From assembly GCA_023428785.1 (NCBI GenBank), contig JAEYWU010000036.1, positions 1 to 23,485 on the forward strand: a stretch of DNA of 23,485 nt, written 5' to 3'. The notes beneath the pieces are model-generated. The model was given only the letters and a program-made list of their open reading frames with translations, was not told where the DNA came from and ran no database searches. Position 1 is the stretch's first letter. Each line of letters starts with the position of its first letter. Source of the stretch: Pseudomonadota bacterium. Lineage in GTDB: Bacteria; Pseudomonadota; Alphaproteobacteria; Caulobacterales; Caulobacteraceae. The position numbers and the translations under genes are program-made. This document shows, piece by piece, positions 1 to 5,865 of this stretch.

Positions 1-283
1 CCCCCAAGCTCGGCCGGGGGGCCCCCCGGCGGGCCCTTCGACCTATCTGGCCATGCGGCTGCCCTGTGCATTTGACTGTTTGCCGCAAAAACACCGATAG
101 GATGGATTCGACGGTGGTCAGGGCTCACGTGACGCTGGTCCGGCGCAACACCTACTGCAGCACCAAGCGTAGCGTCTGCACACCGTGTGGGCTCCAGAGA
201 ACGCGCGTCGACCGTCGGAGCCTCGTGGGGGGCGGGGTTTTTCGCTCGCTAGCCTGGCGGCGCCAGACCAATTCGAACTAATC
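1..283. other. Non-coding left edge with GC-rich palindrome
   Basis: I see no convincing gene in this stretch. Short open frames exist on both strands, but none has a ribosome binding site or a recognisable protein pattern. Bases 13-30 form a perfect 18-base palindrome (GCCGGGGGGCCCCCCGGC). At 254-266 a CTGGC-GGC-GCCAG hairpin lies just past the stop of the AbgT-like gene on the minus strand; it could help end that transcript but has no following T run on that strand. No tRNA-like T-arm was found. Confidence 0.5.
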
Positions 284-1696
284 TCAGGTCAAGCCGAATG
301 GAAGGCTCGAGCCGATCCAGATCAGCAGCAGGCAGACCCCGGTGACGAGGTACATGCAGCTGTAGCGGCTCATGTTCACGATCAGCCTTCCGACGGTCAT
401 GTCGCTGACCCAATTGCGGGCGCAGACCAGTGCATAGGCTGCTGCGGGTTGGATCGGGTTGATGATGTTGAAAGCCGCATCGCCGACACGGAACGCTGCG
501 GTGACTGCAACCGGATCCAGGCCGGCTTGATGCAACGCCGGCACCAGCACCGGGGCCATGACCGCCCATTTTGCGGATGCTGAAAAGAGGATCAGATCGG
601 CTAGGGCTGATCCTAGCGCTAGGAGGGCCGCAAGGGCCGGACGGGCCAACTCTGCCGCCTGAAGGACCGTGGCCAGCTGAGATGCAGCAAACACCCCAAG
701 GTTGGATACTTCAACGGCTTTGACGATGAAGCCGATCCCGATCGCGATCAGAATGAACGGCGTCATGTCATTCATGACCGTTCGAAATGCTTGGCTGACG
801 TCGGCGCCGGACTTCCATCTGTGAGAAGCGAATCCGAAGGCCAGGCCCGCGCTTCCGGTCGCCAGGGTCAGAATTGTCGTTCCTGAATAAAATGCAGGCG
901 CATAGCGCGCTACTCCCGCGGCATCGACATCGATGAGCGGTCGAAAGCCCGGAATGATCATGAGGGCCGCGCTAAATGAGATGACCAGCATTACGGCTAG
1001 TCCAGCTGCGACCAGCCCATTTCGGCTGTCGTTTTGGAGCGGCTGTCTGATTCGTTCCGGCTCGGTCTTCCCTCGCAGTAAGAGCCCGTCACACATCGCC
1101 CATGACAGCCCTGTCAGGACAAGCGCGGACGCCATGGAGAACCAGAGATGAGAGACCGGATAGATCTCATCGCCGATACCCGCCTCCGAAGCCGCGCGGG
1201 CGGTCAGGTCGAGCAGAACGATGTCCTGAATACCTGGGAAAAACCCCGCGTTGAAAGCTCCCGAGAAGGCCGCGAAGCCGAGGAAAACGCCCACTTCGGG
1301 TGGACGTCCGCCCCGGGCGAAGATCACCCCGCATAGCGGAAGGTAGACGACAAAGAAGGCGTCAGACAGCTGATGGCAAACCAGTCCGAGGAGAAAGACG
1401 GCTGGCGTGAGGAATCGACTTGGCGTGTTTGCCACCAGCCAGTCTGCTATCGCCCCAAGAAGACCCGAAGCCGCCATGAGGCCCGCGCCGAGGCTGCAAA
1501 TCAGGATGGTCCCAAGAGGCGGAAAGCCGACGGCGATGGCGGCCGATTGGGTCATGAAGAGGCGGATAGAATCCGGCGACGCCAGACTCGCGACGGCGCG
1601 GCCGTCAGCCGTGGTCCATCCGAGAGTGGCGCCTACGGCCGACACAACAATAAGCGTCGCGACCGTCGATGCCCCGATGACAATGGTGCCGCGCAC
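284..1696 (-). CDS. AbgT family transporter (divergent)
   Basis: This is a polytopic inner-membrane protein of the AbgT family, whose studied members are the p-aminobenzoyl-glutamate importer AbgT and the sulfonamide exporter MtrF. The clearest signature is near the C-terminus: SASAKWAVMAPVLVP, followed by AAFRVGDAAFNIINPIQP, which matches the family's S-SAKWA and YRIGDS-TNIITP blocks. Further upstream FPPLGTILICSLGAGLM matches the conserved PLG loop. Reading from the GTG at 1696 gives 470 residues, slightly short of the usual 500-520; a GGGG lies seven bases upstream. A TTG at 1723 or an ATG at 1873 are alternatives, but the latter would overlap the divergent regulator. The substrate cannot be told from sequence. 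Family confident, function open. Confidence 0.85.
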   Translation of the reverse strand: MRGTIVIGASTVATLIVVSAVGATLGWTTADGRAVASLASPDSIRLFMTQSAAIAVGFPPLGTILICSLGAGLMAASGLLGAIADWLVANTPSRFLTPAVFLLGLVCHQLSDAFFVVYLPLCGVIFARGGRPPEVGVFLGFAAFSGAFNAGFFPGIQDIVLLDLTARAASEAGIGDEIYPVSHLWFSMASALVLTGLSWAMCDGLLLRGKTEPERIRQPLQNDSRNGLVAAGLAVMLVISFSAALMIIPGFRPLIDVDAAGVARYAPAFYSGTTILTLATGSAGLAFGFASHRWKSGADVSQAFRTVMNDMTPFILIAIGIGFIVKAVEVSNLGVFAASQLATVLQAAELARPALAALLALGSALADLILFSASAKWAVMAPVLVPALHQAGLDPVAVTAAFRVGDAAFNIINPIQPAAAYALVCARNWVSDMTVGRLIVNMSRYSCMYLVTGVCLLLIWIGSSLPFGLT

Positions 1697-1781
1697 GACT
1701 AAGCCCCGATGATCGCCGTCCAACCATCCAGGTCGAATGCAAACAGCTCCTGAAACGTCGAATACGTCAGAGAGGTTGGCT
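1697..1781. promoter_or_regulatory. Divergent promoter region, AbgT-like gene / regulator
   Basis: The 85 bases between the presumed starts of the minus-strand transporter and the plus-strand regulator must hold both promoters if the starts are right. An ACGTC pentamer occurs twice, ten bases apart (about 1755-1769), just ahead of the regulator's ribosome binding site GAGAGG (1770-1775). I cannot identify -35/-10 boxes with confidence. The layout, regulator facing transporter, is typical of local control. Confidence 0.4.
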
Positions 1782-2213
1782 ATGGAAACGCAAAGCTTCC
1801 TGTTTGGACAATTTATGGATGCATTTCTTCGAATTGCACCCAGATGCGCCGAGGCGTTCGGCGGCGATTTCACCCGGATGTTGGTGTTCTACGCAGCAGC
1901 GAGGGCCAGCGTGGCCCATTTGAACCATCACAACATCATGCGGGCTGATGCGGAAGCGGGAGCCTTTCCTGATGAGATGCGGCGACCGGTCTCGATGCTC
2001 AGCCTGGCAGAACACCTCGGTCTGCCGCGGGAAACGGTTCGACGCCACATGCACGCGCTTGTAGAAACCGGATGGTGCGAGAGGGTCGGATCAAAGGGCT
2101 TTCTGGTGCGCCGGTCGACCATGCAGTCGCATGCGGTCCGGGACTGCGCGGCATTTGCATCGGGCTCCATCGTCGTGATGCATAGGCGCTTCCTCACGCA
2201 AGGCATTCTTTGA
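1782..2213 (+). CDS. Winged-helix transcriptional regulator (small)
   Basis: A 143-residue protein with a helix-turn-helix in its second half: LSLAEHLGLPRETVRRHMHA (residues 74-92) has the spacing of a Crp/MarR/IclR-like winged helix, and is followed by a short wing (WCERVGSKGFLVR). The N-terminal 65 residues look helical and contain no recognisable ligand domain. I chose the ATG at 1782 because GAGAGG stands six bases upstream; an in-frame ATG at 1737 would add 15 residues and run close to the divergent gene. It faces the AbgT-like transporter and probably controls it; that is inferred from position only. The family was not identified beyond the DNA-binding fold. Confidence 0.75.
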   Translation: METQSFLFGQFMDAFLRIAPRCAEAFGGDFTRMLVFYAAARASVAHLNHHNIMRADAEAGAFPDEMRRPVSMLSLAEHLGLPRETVRRHMHALVETGWCERVGSKGFLVRRSTMQSHAVRDCAAFASGSIVVMHRRFLTQGIL

Positions 2214-2683
2214 GGTCCGCCAATAGACACCGGCGGGGCGACGGCCATAGCCTTTTCTTGCCGCGAGGCCCCAACAACAGCGATCGCCGTTGGAAAAGCC
2301 AGAAACGAATTGGGGTCATCCGGGCTGATCGGATGGACAGGTTGCGACCACACCCAAGATGAGCCCGCTTTCGTTGGCTCAAACTCGCCGCATGTTACCC
2401 GGATCCTCCAGCCAGAAAACGACTATCCGGTCGTCTTCCGATCGTCCGTTGCCCAATTCGAACGAGGCGGCAACAGGGGTTCGACGCCGTGAGAGCCCTT
2501 CTCGTGACGCCGAGCTCGTTGATCCTATGCATTCACCTGTCCGCCGTCGGGATAGTTCAACGACAGAGTGTGCGCTGCTCCGGCGATCAGGCGTAGGCGT
2601 GATCCCCAAATGCCTCTCAACTAAGCTCGACAGCGCTTTCTGCGATCAGGGACGTCGCGCAGCGCGCAAGAGCATCTAAGGGC
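2214..2683. other. Gene-poor stretch, 470 bases
   Basis: No convincing gene. Frames open on both strands (the longest 106 codons, plus strand from 2359) give arginine/serine-rich translations without domain character or ribosome binding sites. A CCGCC-N10-GGCGG hairpin just after the regulator stop (about 2218-2237) may end that transcript, without a clear T run. The minus-strand frame ending near 2379 has a more protein-like tail (DDRIVVFWLEDPGNMRRV), which could be the remnant of a decayed gene, but I cannot name a parent. Confidence 0.45.
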
Positions 2684-2695
2684 CTACGCGGCCCT
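2679..2695 (-). terminator. Weak hairpin at end of small hypothetical gene
   Basis: AGGGCC (2679-2684) and GGCCCT (2690-2695) pair around a five-base loop and overlap the stop codon of the minus-strand hypothetical gene. On the minus strand only two T residues follow, so this is at best a weak or Rho-assisted terminator. Confidence 0.3.
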
Positions 2696-2917
2696 CCCTT
2701 CATCCTCGAAATGCGGCGATCGCCGCATTACGTCCCGCTCTTGAAACTTCGCCAGTTTTTCTCTCATCAACGTCGCAATCTGACTGGGAAGCGGTCGTCG
2801 GTAGTCCAGCTTGTCGCTGAACAAGACCACCCGCATGAGCCGGAGCGCATGCGTGTGGCCCACTTGGGCCGACATGTCTTGGAGAACCTGATCGATCGAG
2901 GAGGCGGGGTTGCTCAT
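2684..2917 (-). CDS. Hypothetical protein, 77 residues
   Basis: A small minus-strand frame with protein-like composition: an N-terminal helical part (SSIDQVLQDMSAQVGHTHAL), a hydrophobic segment (RLMRVVLFSDKLD), and a charged helical C-terminus (LMREKLAKFQERD). I do not recognise the family. No signal peptide, membrane span or metal motif is visible. The start is uncertain: the ATG at 2917 has only a GGTGA/CTGGA-like sequence ahead, while an in-frame ATG at 2935 has none. It stands alone, with the DoxX gene diverging 207 bases away. It may be a real orphan or part of the accessory region's debris. Confidence 0.5.
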   Translation of the reverse strand: MSNPASSIDQVLQDMSAQVGHTHALRLMRVVLFSDKLDYRRPLPSQIATLMREKLAKFQERDVMRRSPHFEDEGRAA

Positions 2918-2996
2918 TCCAGTCACCAGCAGCATTTGTAGTTGGTGGGAGGACTAGTAGGGATCAGGCAGCCATGGATTAACGGAGACGCCATTT

Positions 2997-3013
2997 ATAC
3001 CCATTTCGGGTAT
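2997..3013. promoter_or_regulatory. ATACCC-N5-GGGTAT palindrome, possible operator
   Basis: A perfect six-base inverted repeat, ATACCC at 2997-3002 and GGGTAT at 3008-3013, separated by ATTTC. It lies 111 bases upstream of the DoxX start in a locally AT-richer stretch, between two divergent genes. The outline resembles operators of CsoR/CstR-type (DUF156) repressors, which often read ATACC..GGTAT, but no such regulator is in the window. The resemblance is from memory, not a motif score. Confidence 0.35.
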
Positions 3014-3124
3014 TCTACTGGCCAGCACGCTAAATGATGGCTGGAGGTCTCGACAGCTCGATCTTCCCCCCTGCTTGACGCAAGCCAGCGCCCGGCCCCA
3101 GCCTCCCGATCAGGGAGGACCACC

Positions 3125-3565
3125 ATGAACCGCCATCTCATCGCCCCGCCCGGCCTCTCGCGCCTGGCCGATGCGACCGTTTTGCTGCTCAGGCTCTATC
3201 TGGGCGGCTTTCTGATCTGGGGCGTGTGGGACAACGTCGTCTCGACCGAGCGCATGGCCGAGTTCGCGCGCTTCCTGACCGTCATCGGCTCCCCCCTGCC
3301 CCAGCTCGCGGCCCCGGTGTCGGTTTGGGCCCAGTTCCTGGTCGGCATCCTGCTGATCCCTGGCATTCTCAGCCGCTGGGCCGGCCTGCTGCTGGCTTTG
3401 AACTTCCTCGTCGCCGTGGCGCTGATCGGCACGACCCGGGGCGTCTTTCCCGACGTTACGCGTGAACTGTTCGGCCCGATGATGTGCGTTCTGGCCGGGC
3501 TGATCCTCGCCACCCACGGGCCGGGCCGGCTCTCGCTCGACGCCCGCTTGACCGGCCGGGGCTGA
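3125..3565 (+). CDS. DoxX family membrane protein
   Basis: A 146-residue membrane protein with about four hydrophobic segments: LLLRLYLGGFLIWGVWD (about 20-36), VWAQFLVGILLIPGI (67-81), WAGLLLALNFLVAVALIG (85-102) and MCVLAGLILATHGPG (119-133). The layout and the GVWDN and ATHGPGRLSLD motifs fit the DoxX superfamily (PF07681), small proteins linked to thiosulfate oxidation or to oxidative-stress complexes in different bacteria; the role here is unknown. GGGAGG six bases before the ATG supports this start. Hsp20 and DUF1150 genes follow on the same strand, suggesting a stress-response unit, though the 69-base gap leaves room for a separate promoter. Confidence 0.85.
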   Translation: MNRHLIAPPGLSRLADATVLLLRLYLGGFLIWGVWDNVVSTERMAEFARFLTVIGSPLPQLAAPVSVWAQFLVGILLIPGILSRWAGLLLALNFLVAVALIGTTRGVFPDVTRELFGPMMCVLAGLILATHGPGRLSLDARLTGRG

Positions 3566-3634
3566 CCCCCCAACTAGAAGCCGGAGCGCTCATCCGAGGC
3601 TCCATCCGAAGGGTCGCTTCTCAAGGAGGGCTCC

Positions 3635-4051
3635 GTGTCCCGTTCTGTCATCGTCGACAGCCCGTTCCTGCTCGGCTTCGAGCACACCCGGTCGCTTATC
3701 GACCGCGCCGCCAAGATCGCGGCCGAGGGCTATCCCCCCTATAATGTCGAAGCCATCGGCGATGACGCCGTGCGCATCACCCTGGCCGTCGCCGGCTTTT
3801 CGCCTGAACAGCTGTCCGTATCGGTCGAAGGCCGTCAGCTGACCATCGCCGGGCGCCGCGACAGCGACGCCTCGTCAGAGGCCGCCTATCTGCATCGGGG
3901 CATCGCCGCGCGAGGCTTTACGCGGGCCTTCGTCCTGGCCGACGGGCTGGAGGTCGAGGGCGCCCAGGTCGAGCACGGCCTGCTCCACGTGGACCTCCGG
4001 CGGCCCCAGGCAGCCCAGCTGGTCCGCCAGATTCCGATCCGCGCCGACTAG
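3635..4051 (+). CDS. Small heat shock protein Hsp20 (IbpA-like)
   Basis: A 138-residue alpha-crystallin-domain chaperone that holds unfolding proteins until ATP-dependent chaperones refold them. After a short N-terminal arm (FLLGFEHTRSLIDRAAK) the domain starts near YPPYNVEAIGDDAVRITLAV and runs through AGFSPEQLSVSVEGRQLTIAG to HGLLHVDL. The C-terminus carries the IXI-type motif IPI (RQIPIRAD) used for oligomer assembly. The start is a GTG at 3635, supported by AAGGAGGG (3623-3630); no ATG fits. Length matches the class A sHsp group common in alphaproteobacteria. A DUF1150 gene follows, a usual neighbour. I looked for a ROSE-type thermometer in the 69-base leader and could not draw a convincing one. 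Confidence 0.92.
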   Translation: MSRSVIVDSPFLLGFEHTRSLIDRAAKIAAEGYPPYNVEAIGDDAVRITLAVAGFSPEQLSVSVEGRQLTIAGRRDSDASSEAAYLHRGIAARGFTRAFVLADGLEVEGAQVEHGLLHVDLRRPQAAQLVRQIPIRAD

Positions 4052-4052
4052 A

Positions 4053-4071
4053 AGAATTCGCAGAGAATTCG
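4053..4071 (+). repeat. Direct repeat AGAATTCG x2 after hsp20
   Basis: AGAATTCG occurs at 4053-4060 and again at 4064-4071, immediately after the Hsp20 stop codon. The two copies are 11 bases apart start to start, about one helical turn, and each contains the palindrome GAATTC. A role in controlling the downstream DUF1150 gene (starting 4172) is possible but unproven. Confidence 0.4.
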
Positions 4072-4171
4072 ACGACGCCGTCGGATGCGATTTCGAAGAC
4101 ATGCAGGACAACAGCGACGCCCGCTGAACCCGGGAGCCGTCAACAGCGTTGTCTTGGCAGGAAAAACAACA

Positions 4172-4426
4172 ATGACCCCGCTTCTCTCACCCAAGGACTT
4201 CGCCGAACTCGGCGCCCCGAACCTCGTCTATGTCCGCCCGCTGAAGGTGGGCGACATTTCCGGCGGCCAGCCGGTCCAGGCGGGGCTCGGCGTCAAGCTC
4301 AGCCCCGACCAGATCCTGTATGGCGTCTACGGCGCCGACGGCGAGCGGCTAGCCGTCATGCTGGAACGTGATGAGGCCATCGCCGCCGCCGTCGCCCACG
4401 AGCTTTCGCCCGTCTCGGTCCACTAG
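4172..4426 (+). CDS. DUF1150 family protein
   Basis: An 84-residue protein matching the DUF1150 family (PF06620): LSPKDFAELGAPNLVYVRPL is the family's usual opening, followed by a DQILYGVYGADGERLAVML block. The function is unknown. In alphaproteobacteria members typically lie next to small heat shock genes, as here, so a chaperone-related role is often suspected. The ATG at 4172 is preceded by CAGGAA; an in-frame ATG at 4085 would add 29 residues with no family character and was rejected. Its last 71 bases are overlapped on the opposite strand by the frameshifted tail of the nitroreductase gene; without that frameshift the two genes would converge with a six-base gap. Confidence 0.85.
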   Translation: MTPLLSPKDFAELGAPNLVYVRPLKVGDISGGQPVQAGLGVKLSPDQILYGVYGADGERLAVMLERDEAIAAAVAHELSPVSVH

Positions 4427-5021
4427 CCTCGATCAGACGATCCGCGCCGCCTCGTCGAAGTCGAGGCGCCGAGCCGTAGCCGAGATTAACGATGAAGTTC
4501 GGCTCGACGTCGCCCTCGGGGAAGAACTCGGCCTTCACGCCCGCCGGATCGAAGCCCGACATCGGCCCCACATCCAGACCCAGCGCCCGCGCCGCGATGA
4601 GGAAATAGCCACCCTGCAGCGAGCTGTTGCGGAAGGCCGACTCGCGCCGGCCCGCCTCGTCGGCGAACCAGTCGCGCGCGCCCGGCGCGTGGGGGAACAG
4701 CTTGGGCAGGGTGTCGTGGAAGTTCATGTCATAGCCGATGATGACATTGACCGGCGCCTTGAGGGTCTTGGCCTGATTGCCCTCGCTCATCAGCGGGATG
4801 AGCCGGGCCTTGGCCTCCGGCGAGGTCACAAAGACAAACCGCGCCGGGGTGTTGTTCACCGCCGTCGGGCCGAACTTGGTCAGATCATACAGCCGCTGCA
4901 GCAGCGCCGGCTCCACAGGCCGGTCGGTCCAGCCGTTACGCGTGCGCGCCTCGGTGAAGAGCTGGGCAAGGGCCTGATCCGAGATCGCCTTGTCGCGAGC
5001 GGGAGAAGCGTCAAATGCCAT
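4356..5021 (-). CDS. RutE-like nitroreductase, C-terminus frameshifted
   Basis: An FMN-dependent nitroreductase-fold protein most like RutE, the malonic semialdehyde reductase of the uracil (Rut) pathway. Matching blocks include LFTEARTRNGW, KFGPTAVNNTPARFVFV, EGNQAKTLKAPV, LFPHAPGARDWF, AFRNSSLQGGYFLIAARAL and LDVGPMSGFD. After VNLGYG the expected tail (about ten residues, then R-L-x-F-[DE]-E-A) is missing; an arginine-rich run of about 30 residues follows instead. One base out of frame the DNA reads RRLDFDEAARIV and then a stop at 4433-4435, exactly the family's normal end. So roughly 26 bases appear lost near 4470. The fold core and flavin site should be intact. No other rut genes are nearby, so the physiological substrate is uncertain. 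Confidence 0.85.
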   Translation of the reverse strand: MAFDASPARDKAISDQALAQLFTEARTRNGWTDRPVEPALLQRLYDLTKFGPTAVNNTPARFVFVTSPEAKARLIPLMSEGNQAKTLKAPVNVIIGYDMNFHDTLPKLFPHAPGARDWFADEAGRRESAFRNSSLQGGYFLIAARALGLDVGPMSGFDPAGVKAEFFPEGDVEPNFIVNLGYGSAPRLRRGGADRLIEASGPRRAKARGRRRRRWPHHVPA

Positions 5022-5024
5022 GAT

Positions 5025-5059
5025 TCTGTATCCGCAACTGTTGCTGTGCTGGATACAGA
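5025..5059. promoter_or_regulatory. Nested inverted repeats upstream of nitroreductase
   Basis: Outer arms TCTGTATCC (5025-5033) and GGATACAGA (5051-5059) are a perfect nine-base inverted repeat with a 17-base spacer. Inside the spacer lies a second perfect palindrome, GCAAC-T-GTTGC (5034-5044). The block starts four bases before the minus-strand nitroreductase ATG (5021), where a ribosome binding site would be, so a protein bound here or an RNA hairpin formed here could block expression. Nitroreductases are often under HxlR- or MarR-type repressors; none is encoded in the window. Confidence 0.5.
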
Positions 5060-5111
5060 TGGGGCGGCGCTGACGACGTTCAAGTGTCGATCGGGAAATT
5101 TGGCGTTCGGC

Positions 5112-5861
5112 CTACTTCAGCTTGCCGATCAGGGCCTCGGCGGCGTGGGGGTTTCGGACCTTCGCGCCCGAGATGAAGTAGGCGAAGACGTCGCCGCGTT
5201 CGGCCCAGGCGCGGGCGCGGGCCGCCACCCCGTCCAGCTCGGCGGAGGTCATGCCCGTGGGCTGGTCCTCGCGGCTCGACATCATGCGGGCATAGGTGAA
5301 GTCGGCGGTCGGCTGGTCGATGCGCGGCCACTCCGGCGCCTCGTCATCCTCGGCATAGACAATGGCGCAGCCGTATTTGGCGGCCAAGTCATAGAACTGC
5401 TGGCACTCGAAGGTGCCGTTCCTGACCTCAAGCGCGTGGCGCAGGCGCAGGCCATCCTTCTCCATCGGCAGAAGCTTGAGGAAGCCTTCGAAGTCCTCCG
5501 CGTCGAACTTCTTGGTGGCCATGAACTGCCAGTTGATCGGCCCCAGCTTGGGGCCCAGCAGGGTCAGGCCCTGGTTGAGAAAGATCTCCATCGACCCCGC
5601 CCCGTCGGCCAGCACCTTGCGGTTGGTCGTGAACCGGCTGGCTTTCACCGCGAACACGAAGTCGTCGGGCGTCTCGTCGCGCCACTTCATCCAGCTGTCC
5701 GGCTTGAAGCTGGAATAGTAGGTGCCGTTGATCTCGATCGAGGTCAGGCGGCCGGCCATGTGGGCCAGCTCCTTCTTCTGGGCCAGCTTGTCCGGATAGA
5801 AGACCCCGCGCCACGGCTCGAAGGTCCAGCCGCCGACGCCCACTCTGATCTGTCCGGCCAT
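5112..5861 (-). CDS. DUF72 domain protein (YecE-like)
   Basis: A 249-residue protein of the DUF72 family (PF01904), a TIM-barrel-like fold of unknown function. It opens with IRVGVGGWTFEPWRGVFYP, the typical G-x-x-GW-x-x-x-W-x-x-x-FYP signature, and continues with EINGTYYSSFKPDSWMKW and FVFAVKASRFTTN, where the family has its E-x-N-x-x-[FY]-Y and F-x-[FV]-K motifs; LEVRNGTFE (family LE-x-R) follows. Its ribosome binding site GGAGG lies within the last codons of the upstream CPBP gene, only four bases separate the two genes, so translation is likely coupled. Length is normal. No catalytic activity can be assigned. Confidence 0.9.
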   Translation of the reverse strand: MAGQIRVGVGGWTFEPWRGVFYPDKLAQKKELAHMAGRLTSIEINGTYYSSFKPDSWMKWRDETPDDFVFAVKASRFTTNRKVLADGAGSMEIFLNQGLTLLGPKLGPINWQFMATKKFDAEDFEGFLKLLPMEKDGLRLRHALEVRNGTFECQQFYDLAAKYGCAIVYAEDDEAPEWPRIDQPTADFTYARMMSSREDQPTGMTSAELDGVAARARAWAERGDVFAYFISGAKVRNPHAAEALIGKLK

Positions 5862-5865
5862 GTGC

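Noticed and set aside
1696..1873. Longer N-terminus for the AbgT-like protein (ATG at 1873)
   Set aside because: The extra 59 residues lack family similarity and would overlap the start of the divergent regulator, whose own start has a good ribosome binding site.
2470..2500. GGGGTTCGAC, resembling a tRNA T-arm
   Set aside because: The flanking bases do not form a five-base T-stem, and no acceptor or anticodon arm could be placed.
2359..2679. A 106-codon plus-strand frame in the gene-poor stretch
   Set aside because: Ser/Arg-rich translation, no ribosome binding site and no domain; kept as gene-poor region instead.
3566..3634. Possible ROSE or fourU RNA thermometer in the hsp20 leader
   Set aside because: Short stems (GGAGC/GCTCC; GAAG/CTTC) can be drawn, but I found no convincing pairing that hides the AAGGAGGG site; a folding calculation at several temperatures would be needed.
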